64,000 nt of DNA from Tahibacter harae (GTDB lineage Bacteria > Pseudomonadota > Gammaproteobacteria > Xanthomonadales > Rhodanobacteraceae). Location: positions 124,001 to 188,000 of the forward strand of contig NZ_JANFQO010000004.1 of assembly GCF_024437735.1 (NCBI RefSeq). The letters run 5' to 3'. Position numbers and translations under genes: made by a program. Shown here in pieces: positions 55,356-64,000 of this stretch (positions within the stretch are counted from its first letter, which is position 1; the number at the start of each line of letters is the position of its first letter). A model generated the notes under the pieces. That model searched no databases. It was not told where the DNA came from and saw only the letters and a program-made list of their open reading frames with translations.

Positions 55356-56858
55356 TCAGGTATGCGGCATCACGAACTGTGCCCCGGCGCGGATGCTGGT
55401 GGGCCAGCGCGTGGTCACCGTCTTGAGCCGCGTATAGAAACGCACGCCTTCCGGACCGTAGACATGATGATCGCCGAACAGCGAGGCCTTCCAGCCGCCG
55501 AAGCTGTGGAAGGCCATGGGCACCGGTATCGGCACATTGATGCCGACCATGCCCACCTGCACGCGCTGCACGAAATCGCGCGCCGCATCGCCGTCGCGGG
55601 TGAACAGGGCGACGCCGTTGCCGTATTCGTGGGCGTTGACCAGGGCCAGGGCCTCGTCATAGCTGCCCACGCGCATCAGCGACAGCACCGGGCCGAAGAT
55701 TTCCTCGCGGTAAATGCGCATGTCGGGCCGCACGTGGTCGAACAGGCAGCCGCCGAGGAAGAAACCGTCCTCGCAGCCGGCGACCCGATGGCCGCGGCCG
55801 TCGACGACGAGTTCCGCGCCCTCTTCCACGCCGAGATCGACATAGCCGCGCACCTTGTCGCGGTGCGCGCCGGTGATCAGCGGGCCCATGTCCATGCCTT
55901 CCAGGTCGCCGCGGCCGATCTTGAGCGCGGCCACGCGCGGGGCGAGCCGGGCGGCGAGCTTGTCGGCGGTCTCGTCGCCGACGGCGACGGCGACGGAGAT
56001 CGCCATGCAGCGCTCGCCGGCCGAGCCATAGCCGGCGCCGAGCAGGGCATCGGCGGCCTGGTCCAGGTCCGCATCCGGCATCACGATCATGTGGTTCTTG
56101 GCGCCGCCGAGCGCCTGTACGCGCTTGCCCGCGGCGCAGCCGGTGGCATAGATGTAGCGCGCGATCGGGGTGGAGCCGACGAAGCTGACCGCGGCGATAT
56201 CCGGATGGGCGAGGATGGCGTCCACCGCGGCCTTGTCGCCGTGCACCACGTTGAACACGCCCGGCGGCAGGCCGGCTTCGGCCAGCCAGTCGGCCAGCAG
56301 CAGCGACGGCGAGGGATCGCGTTCCGAAGGCTTGAGCACGAAGCAATTGCCGCAGGCAATCGCAATCGGAAACATCCACAGCGGCACCATGGCCGGGAAA
56401 TTGAACGGCGTGATGCCGGCGACCACGCCCAGCGGCTGGCGCAGGCTGTGCGAATCCACCGCGCTGCCGACGTTCTCGGTCACTTCGCCCTTGAGCAGCT
56501 GCGGAATGCCGCAGGCAAACTCGACCACTTCAATGCCGCGCTGCACTTCGCCCAGCGCATCGCTGTGGGTCTTGCCGTGTTCGGCGGTGATGGCGGCGGC
56601 GAGTTCGCCGGCGCGCTGTTCGAGGATCTCGCGCAGCTTGAACAGCACCCGCGCGCGCTTCAGCGGCGGCGTGACCGACCAGGCCGGAAACGCGGCCCGG
56701 GCGGCGCGCACCGCGGCATCGACTTCGGCCGCCGTGGCCAGCGGCAGGCGGCCGGTCTGCTCGCCGGTGGCCGGGTTGTATACGGCCGTGGTGCGGGCAT
56801 CGCCGGCGGCGGTGCGCTCGCCGGCGATGTAGTGCGGAATGACGACAGGAGCCAGCAT
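55356..56858 (-). CDS. mmsA: CoA-acylating (methyl)malonate-semialdehyde dehydrogenase
   Basis: 500 residues of the aldehyde dehydrogenase superfamily, MmsA/IolA branch. Visible elements are [45 protein letters not shown], the catalytic Cys in [17 protein letters not shown] and the C-terminal [20 protein letters not shown]. It oxidises malonic or methylmalonic semialdehyde with NAD and CoA to acetyl-CoA or propionyl-CoA. It sits directly after the aminotransferase gene, which makes that semialdehyde. AGGGAGAAAAGC precedes ATG 56858. Confidence 0.95.
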   Translation of the reverse strand: MLAPVVIPHYIAGERTAAGDARTTAVYNPATGEQTGRLPLATAAEVDAAVRAARAAFPAWSVTPPLKRARVLFKLREILEQRAGELAAAITAEHGKTHSDALGEVQRGIEVVEFACGIPQLLKGEVTENVGSAVDSHSLRQPLGVVAGITPFNFPAMVPLWMFPIAIACGNCFVLKPSERDPSPSLLLADWLAEAGLPPGVFNVVHGDKAAVDAILAHPDIAAVSFVGSTPIARYIYATGCAAGKRVQALGGAKNHMIVMPDADLDQAADALLGAGYGSAGERCMAISVAVAVGDETADKLAARLAPRVAALKIGRGDLEGMDMGPLITGAHRDKVRGYVDLGVEEGAELVVDGRGHRVAGCEDGFFLGGCLFDHVRPDMRIYREEIFGPVLSLMRVGSYDEALALVNAHEYGNGVALFTRDGDAARDFVQRVQVGMVGINVPIPVPMAFHSFGGWKASLFGDHHVYGPEGVRFYTRLKTVTTRWPTSIRAGAQFVMPHT

Positions 56859-56965
56859 GCTTTTCTCCCTGCGCCCTGCCTGGCGATGGCGGGGCCGGCG
56901 CAAAGGCGGCGCGCGCGCCGCCGGTTCGATGACGAGGTTCTAGCGCAAAACGGCGCGCGGCCGCA

Positions 56966-58324
56966 TCAGGCCACGGCCCGGATGCAGGCGCGCACGCCTT
57001 CGATCATGTGATCCAGCTCGGCGTCCGTGGTGATTACCGGCGGCGCCATGGCGACGGTATCGCCGGTGAAGCGCAGCAACAGGCCGCGCTTGAGCCCTTC
57101 CTCGAACAGGCGCAGGCCGCGCAGGCCGGGCTGGCCCGGCAGCGGCGCCAGTTCCACCGCGGCGGCCGCGCCGCAGTTGCGGATGTCGACGACGTTGGGC
57201 TCGCCCTTGAGTCCGTGCACGGCGTCCCCGATCTTGCGCCCCAGCTCGGCAAAGCGCTGCGGCACGGCTTCCGCGTGCAGCAGGTCCAGCGTCGCATGCG
57301 CCGCGGCCACGGCCAGGGCGTGGGCGGAATAGGTGTAACCGTGGAACAGTTCCACCATGTAGTCCGGGCCCTGCATGAAGGCGTCGTAGATCGCGTCGGT
57401 GGCGATCACGCCGCCCATGGGCACGGTGCCGTTGTTGACGCACTTGGCGAAGGTGATGAGGTCCGGCGTGACGCCGAAGGCCTGCGCGCCGAACCAGTCG
57501 CCCATGCGGCCGAAGCCGCAGATCACCTCATCGAAGATCAGCAGGATGCCGTGCTTGTCGCAGATTTCGCGCAGGCGCTGCAGATAGCCCAGCGGCGGCA
57601 CCACCACGCCGACCGAGCCCTGCATGGGCTCGACGATGACGGCGGCGATGGTGGAGGCGTCGTGCAGCGCGACCAGGCGCTCCAGTTCGTCGGCAAGATG
57701 CGCGCCCCAGGCCGGCTGGCCGCGCGAGAACGCCATTTCCTTGAGATTGTGCGTATGCGGCAGATGATCCACACCCGGAATCATCAGCGGCGCGAACATC
57801 TTGCGGTTGGCGACCATGCCGCCGGCGGAGATGCCGCCCAGGCCGACGCCGTGATAGCCCTTCTCGCGGCCGATGATGCGCGTGCGCGAGGCCTCGCCGC
57901 GCAGGCGGTGGTAGGCGACGGCGATCTTGAGCGCGGTATCCACGGCCTCGGAGCCGGAATTGGTGAAGAACACGCGGTTGAGGCTGCCCGGCGCAACCGC
58001 GGCGATGCGCTCGGCCAGGCGGAAGGAATCGGGACTGGCGACCTGGAAGGCCGGGATGTAATCGGCCTTGTCCAGCTGCGTCTTCACCGCCTGCACGATG
58101 TGCGGGTGGCGGTGGCCGAGCGAGCTGCACCACAGGCCGGAGAGGCAATCGAACAGGCGCTGGCCTTCGACCGTGGTGTAGTAGGCGCCTTCCGCGCTGA
58201 CCAGCAGGCGGTCCAGCGGCCGCTGGCGCTTGAAATAGCGGTTGTGCGTGAACGGCATCCAGTACGGATCGAGGTTGAGATCCGTCTCGGTCTGCGGCGC
58301 CGGGGCGGCGGCTGCGTGATTCAT
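56966..58324 (-). CDS. Beta-alanine/omega-amino acid:pyruvate aminotransferase (class III, PLP)
   Basis: 452 residues, fold type I class III aminotransferase. It shows DPYWMPFTHNRYFKR (typical of beta-alanine:pyruvate transaminases), FFTNSGSEAVDTALKIA, REKGYHGVGLGGISAGG, LIFDEVICGFGRMG and the PLP lysine in LITFAKCVNNG. It transfers the amino group of beta-alanine or 3-aminoisobutyrate to pyruvate, giving semialdehyde and alanine. It is the first gene of the minus-strand cluster and is divergent from the cytosine-deaminase-like gene. The stop-to-start gap with mmsA is 107 bp. Confidence 0.93.
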   Translation of the reverse strand: MNHAAAAPAPQTETDLNLDPYWMPFTHNRYFKRQRPLDRLLVSAEGAYYTTVEGQRLFDCLSGLWCSSLGHRHPHIVQAVKTQLDKADYIPAFQVASPDSFRLAERIAAVAPGSLNRVFFTNSGSEAVDTALKIAVAYHRLRGEASRTRIIGREKGYHGVGLGGISAGGMVANRKMFAPLMIPGVDHLPHTHNLKEMAFSRGQPAWGAHLADELERLVALHDASTIAAVIVEPMQGSVGVVVPPLGYLQRLREICDKHGILLIFDEVICGFGRMGDWFGAQAFGVTPDLITFAKCVNNGTVPMGGVIATDAIYDAFMQGPDYMVELFHGYTYSAHALAVAAAHATLDLLHAEAVPQRFAELGRKIGDAVHGLKGEPNVVDIRNCGAAAAVELAPLPGQPGLRGLRLFEEGLKRGLLLRFTGDTVAMAPPVITTDAELDHMIEGVRACIRAVA

Positions 58325-58646
58325 GGTGGGCTCGGTCCTGGGTTGTTGCGCGGAGCGGCGGGTGCCTGCCGGGGCAGGCTCCGCCGCGTTGCCGCGCTAG
58401 CTTGCCGCGCGGCGGGAACTGCGGACAAGGCCGGGCCGGATGGAGCGGACCGCGGCCGTGTTCCAGCCGCGCGGGCGCGGCGAAAGTACAGTGCGCCGCG
58501 GACTGCCTGCCGCAGCGCGGATCGGCGAGACCGTTTCGCCGACCGAACGCGGAGCCTTGCACTACCGGCGCGCGGATGCAAGCGGCGGCGCAGCGCGGCG
58601 CCGGCGTGCTAGTTTTTCCGCCTCTACCGCCAACCGCCAGCACGCC
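58325..58646. other. Intergenic region between divergent aminotransferase and deaminase genes
   Basis: 322 bp that must hold the promoters of the pyrimidine cluster and the deaminase gene. It is very GC rich, and I find no clear -10/-35 pair or operator. No regulator gene lies next to it. Confidence 0.45.
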
Positions 58647-59933
58647 ATGGACCTCATCCTGCGCCACGCCAACCTGCCCGACGGGCGCCGCGACCACGAC
58701 ATCGGCATTGCCGCCGGCCGCATCCAGGCCGTGGCGCCGGCGCTGCCGGCCGGTGCGGCGCAGGAAATCGACGTGCGCGGCCGGCTGGTGTCGCCGCCCT
58801 TCGTCGATGCGCACTTCCACCTGGATTCCGCCCTGACCCTGGGCCAGCCCCGCCTCAACCGTTCCGGCACCCTGCTCGAAGGCATCGCGCTCTGGGGCGA
58901 ACTCAAGCCCGAGCTGACCCAGGCGGCGATCCGCGAACGCGCCCTGGCGTATTGCGATCTGGCCGTTGCCCAGGGCCTGCTCGCGATCCGCAGCCATGTC
59001 GATGTCTGCGACGACCGCCTGCTCGCGGTGGATGCCCTGCTGGAAGTGAAGCGCGACGTCGCACCGTATCTCGACCTGCAGCTGGTCGCCTTCCCGCAGG
59101 ACGGCCTGCTGCGCAGCGCGACGGCGCAGCGCAATCTGGTCCGCGCGCTGGACCGCGGCGTGGACGTGGTCGGCGGCATTCCGCATTTCGAACGCACCAT
59201 GGCCGACGGCGCCGAGTCGGTGCGCATCCTGTGCGAGCTGGCGGCCGAACGCGGCCTGCTGGTGGACATGCACTGCGACGAATCCGACGATCCGCATTCG
59301 CGCCATGTGGAGAGCCTGGCCGCGCAGGCCCACCGCCTCGGTCTGCACGGCCGCGTCACCGGCTCGCACCTCACGTCCATGCATTCGATGGACAATTACT
59401 ACGTTTCCAAACTGATACCGCTGATGGCCGAGAGCGGCGTCGCCGCCGTGGCCAACCCGCTCATCAACATTACCTTGCAGGGCCGCCACGACAGCTACCC
59501 CAAGCGCCGCGGCATGACCCGCGTGCCGGAACTGCTCGCCGCCGGCGTCAACGTCGCCTTCGGCCAGGATTGCGTGATGGATCCCTGGTATTCCTTCGGC
59601 AGCGCCGACCTGCTCGAAGTCGCCCACATGGGCGTGCATGTGGCGCAGATGACCTCGCAGGACGCGATCCGCCAGGCCTTTGACGCCGTCACCGTCAACG
59701 CCGCGCGCATCCTGCATCTGGATGGCTATGGCCTGGACGTGGGCTGCCGCGCCGACCTGGTCGTGCTGCAGGCGGCCGATCCGTTCGAGGCGATACGGCT
59801 GAAGGCGGCGCGGCTGTTCGTGCTGCGCGGCGGCAAGGTGATTGCGCACAGCGAGCCGCGCAACAGTGTGCTGGCGCTGGCGGGAAGGCCGCAGCGTATC
59901 GGTCCTGAATTTGCCCCGGGCTCCATCGCCTGA
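58647..59933 (+). CDS. codA: Cytosine deaminase-family amidohydrolase
   Basis: 428 residues. The metal-binding H-x-H motif is seen as DAHFHLDSA (His56, His58), with IRSHVDVCD, the DMHCDESDDPHSRH stretch carrying the catalytic Glu/His, GSHLTSMHSM and GQDCVMDPWYSFGS (Asp308, Cys309). The overall match is to bacterial cytosine deaminase, which makes uracil for the adjacent reductive pathway. The residue after the metal-binding Asp is Cys where E. coli CodA has a second Asp (D314), a position that affects base specificity. Isoguanine or another base is therefore possible. It is divergent from the aminotransferase gene. Confidence 0.85.
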   Translation: MDLILRHANLPDGRRDHDIGIAAGRIQAVAPALPAGAAQEIDVRGRLVSPPFVDAHFHLDSALTLGQPRLNRSGTLLEGIALWGELKPELTQAAIRERALAYCDLAVAQGLLAIRSHVDVCDDRLLAVDALLEVKRDVAPYLDLQLVAFPQDGLLRSATAQRNLVRALDRGVDVVGGIPHFERTMADGAESVRILCELAAERGLLVDMHCDESDDPHSRHVESLAAQAHRLGLHGRVTGSHLTSMHSMDNYYVSKLIPLMAESGVAAVANPLINITLQGRHDSYPKRRGMTRVPELLAAGVNVAFGQDCVMDPWYSFGSADLLEVAHMGVHVAQMTSQDAIRQAFDAVTVNAARILHLDGYGLDVGCRADLVVLQAADPFEAIRLKAARLFVLRGGKVIAHSEPRNSVLALAGRPQRIGPEFAPGSIA

Positions 59934-60190
59934 AAGCAGCGGCGGTGCCGCTCAGCGGTGTTCGGTCTGCCAGGAAGCGTTTGCACAAGGCCCGCATGCC
60001 GTCGTACACGGCGGCATGGCCGCTTGTCCAATCCGATCTGTCCTGCCTGGCGGCAGGGAAAGGGCATCGGCAAATTCAACGGGCGCGAGGAATTTTCCGA
60101 ATTCAACTTACCTCATGAATTGAAGCTACTCATCGCGGATGATGAGTTTTGCCAAGCTGCGATCGGGCGGCTTGCCGGCGTGGCACCCAC
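59934..60190. other. Intergenic region after the deaminase gene
   Basis: About 260 bp without a gene. It contains ACTCATC-GCG-GATGATGAGT, a short inverted repeat at 60127-60146, in a locally AT-rich patch. Possible extra terminator for the deaminase gene. Confidence 0.4.
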
Positions 60191-60191
60191 A

Positions 60192-60221
60192 AAAAAGCCC
60201 CGCATCGCTGCGGGGCTTTTT
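60192..60221. terminator. Bidirectional terminator of groEL
   Basis: Stem GCCCCGCA/TGCGGGGC with TCGC loop, flanked by A-run (left) and TTTTT (right). It serves the groESL transcript from the right and the deaminase transcript from the left. Confidence 0.92.
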
Positions 60222-60278
60222 GAGGTGATCCACCGGCCGGAAGCACGGTGGATCGTGGTGCAGCGCTGACGCGGACTA

Positions 60279-61967
<1,689 letters not shown>

Positions 61968-62030
61968 CTAGAGAAAGGCGGGGCGGGCTGCGGCGGGGCT
62001 TGCGGCCTTCGCGCCCGGCCCGGGCCGGTC

Positions 62031-62321
62031 TCAGGCTTCGATGACGGCCAGCAGATCTTCTTCGCGCATGACCAGCAGCTCTTCGCCGTCGATCTTCACT
62101 TCGGTGCCGCTGTACTTGCCGAACAGGACCTTGTCGCCGGCCTTGACCGCGATCGGGCGGACCTTGCCGTCTTCCAGGATCTTGCCGGCGCCGGCGGCGA
62201 TGACTTCACCGCGGACCGGCTTTTCGGTGGCGCTGTCGGGGATGACGATGCCGCCGGCGGACTTGGTCTCGGCTTCCAGGCGCTTGATGATGACGCGGTC
62301 GTGCAGAGGACGAAGCTTCAT
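62031..62321 (-). CDS. groS: Co-chaperonin GroES (10 kDa)
   Basis: 96 residues. It shows the start [18 protein letters not shown], the mobile loop [15 protein letters not shown], and [14 protein letters not shown]. It caps the GroEL ring. ATG 62321 gives the conserved start; a longer frame to 62372 is unlikely. A CIRCE operator lies 58 bp upstream. Confidence 0.99.
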   Translation of the reverse strand: MKLRPLHDRVIIKRLEAETKSAGGIVIPDSATEKPVRGEVIAAGAGKILEDGKVRPIAVKAGDKVLFGKYSGTEVKIDGEELLVMREEDLLAVIEA

Positions 62322-62378
62322 GGGTTGTTCCCTCAGGTAGTGGCAAGGAATTGATTGAAAGAGATTTTCCAACGGTTG

Positions 62379-62405
62379 CTAGCACTCTCCGTCGGTGAGT
62401 GCCAA
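62379..62405 (-). promoter_or_regulatory. CIRCE operator of groESL (HrcA binding site)
   Basis: On the minus strand TTGGCACTC, nine bases, then GAGTGCTAG. It matches the CIRCE consensus TTAGCACTC-N9-GAGTGCTAA with one difference in each arm. TAAAAT directly upstream (62411-62406) could be the -10 box. Implies HrcA repression of the operon; hrcA is not in the window. Confidence 0.9.
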
Positions 62406-62550
62406 TTTTAGCCCGGCACGGTGACAGAAGGCCAATCCCCCGTTGCGTGGCCGACACATAGGGCGCCGGAAATAGCTTTCAAGGGCACCGGGGTGGGCGG
62501 CGCGGGCGGCACGGGTTATGGTGCGCGCCCCTGAAGCCGCGGCTGCCGCC

Positions 62551-62874
62551 ATGTCCGCCCTGATCGTCTATTGCACCGTGCCGGACCAGGATCTGGCCGA
62601 CCGCCTGGCCCGCGCCCTGGTCGAGGAAGGCCTGGCCGCCTGCGTCAACCGCCTGCCGGGCGTGGTCTCGACCTACCGCTGGCAGGGCCAGACCCAGGTC
62701 GATGCGGAGCTGCTGTTGCTGATCAAGACCACGCGCGCCCGCTTCGAGGCGCTGCGCCGGCGCATCGTCGAGCTGCATCCGTATGAACTCCCGGAGGTGA
62801 TCGCGGTCGATGTCGCCCTGGGCCATGCGCCCTACCTGGACTGGCTGGCCGAAAGCACCGCCGCCAGGCACTGA
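62551..62874 (+). CDS. cutA: Divalent-cation tolerance protein CutA
   Basis: 107 residues, typical CutA trimer subunit. It shows IVYCTVPDQDLADRLARALV, GLAACVNRLPGVVSTYRWQG, LLLLIKTTRARFEALRRRI and ELHPYELPEVIAVDVALGHAPYLDWL (shortened here to key segments). The family binds copper and other metals and has been linked to copper tolerance and to DsbD-related cytochrome assembly. It is divergent from groES and 79 bp upstream of dsbD, the gene order common in gammaproteobacteria. ATG 62551 gives the canonical start. Confidence 0.93.
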   Translation: MSALIVYCTVPDQDLADRLARALVEEGLAACVNRLPGVVSTYRWQGQTQVDAELLLLIKTTRARFEALRRRIVELHPYELPEVIAVDVALGHAPYLDWLAESTAARH

Positions 62875-62953
62875 GCCGCCGCTACGCACATCGAACTGCA
62901 AGGACTGCGCAGCCGCGCCGGTCTGTGTCTGCCCCCGAACCGCTGGAGCCGCA

Positions 62954-64000
62954 ATGAGTCGTTTCGCCCGCTATGCCCTGCTTGCCGCCGGCCTGCTGGG
63001 ATTCACCCAGGCCCAGGCCCAGGACGACGAGCTGCTGCGGGTGGAAGAGGCGTTTGCGCTGACCTCGCAGGTAGTCGGGCGCGACGCGATCAAGCTGGAA
63101 TGGAAGATCGCCGACGGCTATTACCTGTACCGCACGCGCATGAGCACGCGCAGCAGCCAGGCGGATCTCAACCTGGCCCCGCTGGAGCTGCCGCCGGGCG
63201 AGCCCAAGAACGACGAGTTCCTGGGCCAGGTCGAGGTCTACCACGGCAAGGTCACGGCGACGCAGGCGCTGAAACCTGGCCCCGACCTCACCACGGCCGA
63301 GTTCGCCGTCACCATCCAGGGCTGCCACGAGCGCGAGCCCAAGATCTGCTACCCGCCGTATACCGCCAAGCTCAGCCTGCCGCTGCCGCCGCCCGAACCG
63401 GGCGCCGCCGCGGCGGAACCGGCCGGCGCCGGCCTGCTGCGCGGCCCGGCCGCGGCCACACCGCCCGGTGCGCTGAGTTCGGCCCTGAACCAGCTGGGCA
63501 AGCCGGCCGCGGACGCGCCCATGGACACCGGTACCGCCGTCCCCGGCGAGGAAAAGCTGCCGCTGCCGCCGGAACAGGCCTTCGTGTTCGAGACCATCGC
63601 CACCGGTCCCACCGAGCTGCTGGCGCGCTGGACCATGCCCAAGGGCTATTACCTGTACCGCGACAAGACCCGGCTGAGCGTGCCCGCCGACAGCGGCGTG
63701 CGCCTGGGCACGCCGCGCTGGCCCGTAGGCACGCCGCACAAGGACGAGCACTACGGCGACGTCACCGTCTATTTCGACCAGGTCGAGCTGCCGATAGACC
63801 TGGGCCGTGACGACGGCAAGCCGGCCAAACTCAAGCTGCAGGCCGAATTCCAGGGCTGCGAGAACGACGGCGTCTGCTATCCCATCATGACGCGCACGGT
63901 CGAGGTGGAGCTGCCGCAGGCGTCGGCGGCGCAGCTGGACATGGCGCGGGCCAAGCTCGCCACCAGTGCGGCACCGGCCGCCGCCGCGAGCGGCAATGCG
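62954..64000 (+). CDS. dsbD: Thiol:disulfide interchange protein DsbD, N-terminal part (cut by window edge)
   Basis: 349 codons are present and open to the window end. After a signal peptide (about 1-22, ending QAQAQ) two consecutive DsbD alpha domains can be seen. The first has KIADGYYLYRTRM and the Cys pair CHEREPKIC. The second has MPKGYYLYRDKT and CENDGVC. They are joined by a Pro/Ala-rich linker. The family passes electrons from cytoplasmic thioredoxin to periplasmic DsbC/DsbG and cytochrome maturation proteins. The membrane beta and thioredoxin-like gamma domains would lie beyond the window. E. coli DsbD has one alpha domain, so this is a duplicated form. Confidence 0.88.
   Translation, partial: MSRFARYALLAAGLLGFTQAQAQDDELLRVEEAFALTSQVVGRDAIKLEWKIADGYYLYRTRMSTRSSQADLNLAPLELPPGEPKNDEFLGQVEVYHGKVTATQALKPGPDLTTAEFAVTIQGCHEREPKICYPPYTAKLSLPLPPPEPGAAAAEPAGAGLLRGPAAATPPGALSSALNQLGKPAADAPMDTGTAVPGEEKLPLPPEQAFVFETIATGPTELLARWTMPKGYYLYRDKTRLSVPADSGVRLGTPRWPVGTPHKDEHYGDVTVYFDQVELPIDLGRDDGKPAKLKLQAEFQGCENDGVCYPIMTRTVEVELPQASAAQLDMARAKLATSAAPAAAASGNA

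Noticed and set aside
54057..57011. Plus-strand frame of about 984 codons opposite the ureidopropionase and mmsA genes
   Set aside because: Runs antisense through two conserved genes and has no domain-like sequence.

Overview
The window is a 64 kb piece of a very GC-rich gammaproteobacterial chromosome. Its gene content (RarD, a DsbD with two N-terminal domains, CIRCE-controlled groESL, homodimeric AceE, dispersed GGGATTCGGGATT repeats, and secreted beta-rich proteins ending in an F-x-D-G-F-E type tail) suggests the order Lysobacterales (Xanthomonadales), probably Rhodanobacteraceae-like such as Tahibacter or Dokdonella. This assignment is inference from protein style, not a database match. 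I see no rRNA, tRNA, CRISPR, insertion sequence or prophage.

Layout. 1-2.0 kb: end of a glycosyltransferase, glmU and a thioredoxin-like protein. 2.1-11.0 kb: a secreted nuclease, an ECF sigma factor overlapping a TPR Ser/Thr kinase, and a secreted repeat protein. 11.1-21.0 kb: LOG-family hydrolase, small hypotheticals, a divergent NmrA-type reductase/LysR pair, a delta-60 propeller, an orphan phosphonate-type binding protein, a YCII protein, RarD, and an MFS exporter with a small unknown partner. 21.1-26.0 kb: two secreted propellers and a tandem TonB-C-like protein. 26.2-31.3 kb: aceE and a secreted protein of unknown function. 32.2-35.7 kb: a compact locus that looks like a ribosomally made peptide system. 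It has a 39-residue Cys-containing peptide gene, an attenuator-like hairpin, a PqqD-like/M50 protease fusion and a TPR protein with a degenerate ATPase front end. 36.1-39.4 kb: a frameshifted alpha/beta hydrolase and maeB, then about 1.1 kb with no convincing gene. 40.6-44.7 kb: a large secreted subtilase. 45.2-47.6 kb: YceI, a RutE-like reductase and an ELM1-family protein.

47.8-59.9 kb holds a complete reductive pyrimidine catabolic cluster. Seven minus-strand genes run from the aminotransferase through semialdehyde dehydrogenase, ureidopropionase, PreT, PreA and NCS1 permease to dihydropyrimidinase. A cytosine-deaminase-family gene is divergent to them. Together they would take up pyrimidines or hydantoins, reduce and open the ring, release beta-alanine or 3-aminoisobutyrate, and deliver acetyl-CoA or propionyl-CoA. 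60.2-64.0 kb: groESL under a CIRCE operator, cutA and the start of dsbD.

The two observations I would follow first are the peptide/PqqD-M50/TPR locus at 32.2-35.7 kb and the [IL]F-x-x-GF tail shared by seven predicted exported proteins. In five of them it lies at or within a few residues of the C-terminus; in two it lies at an internal domain junction.
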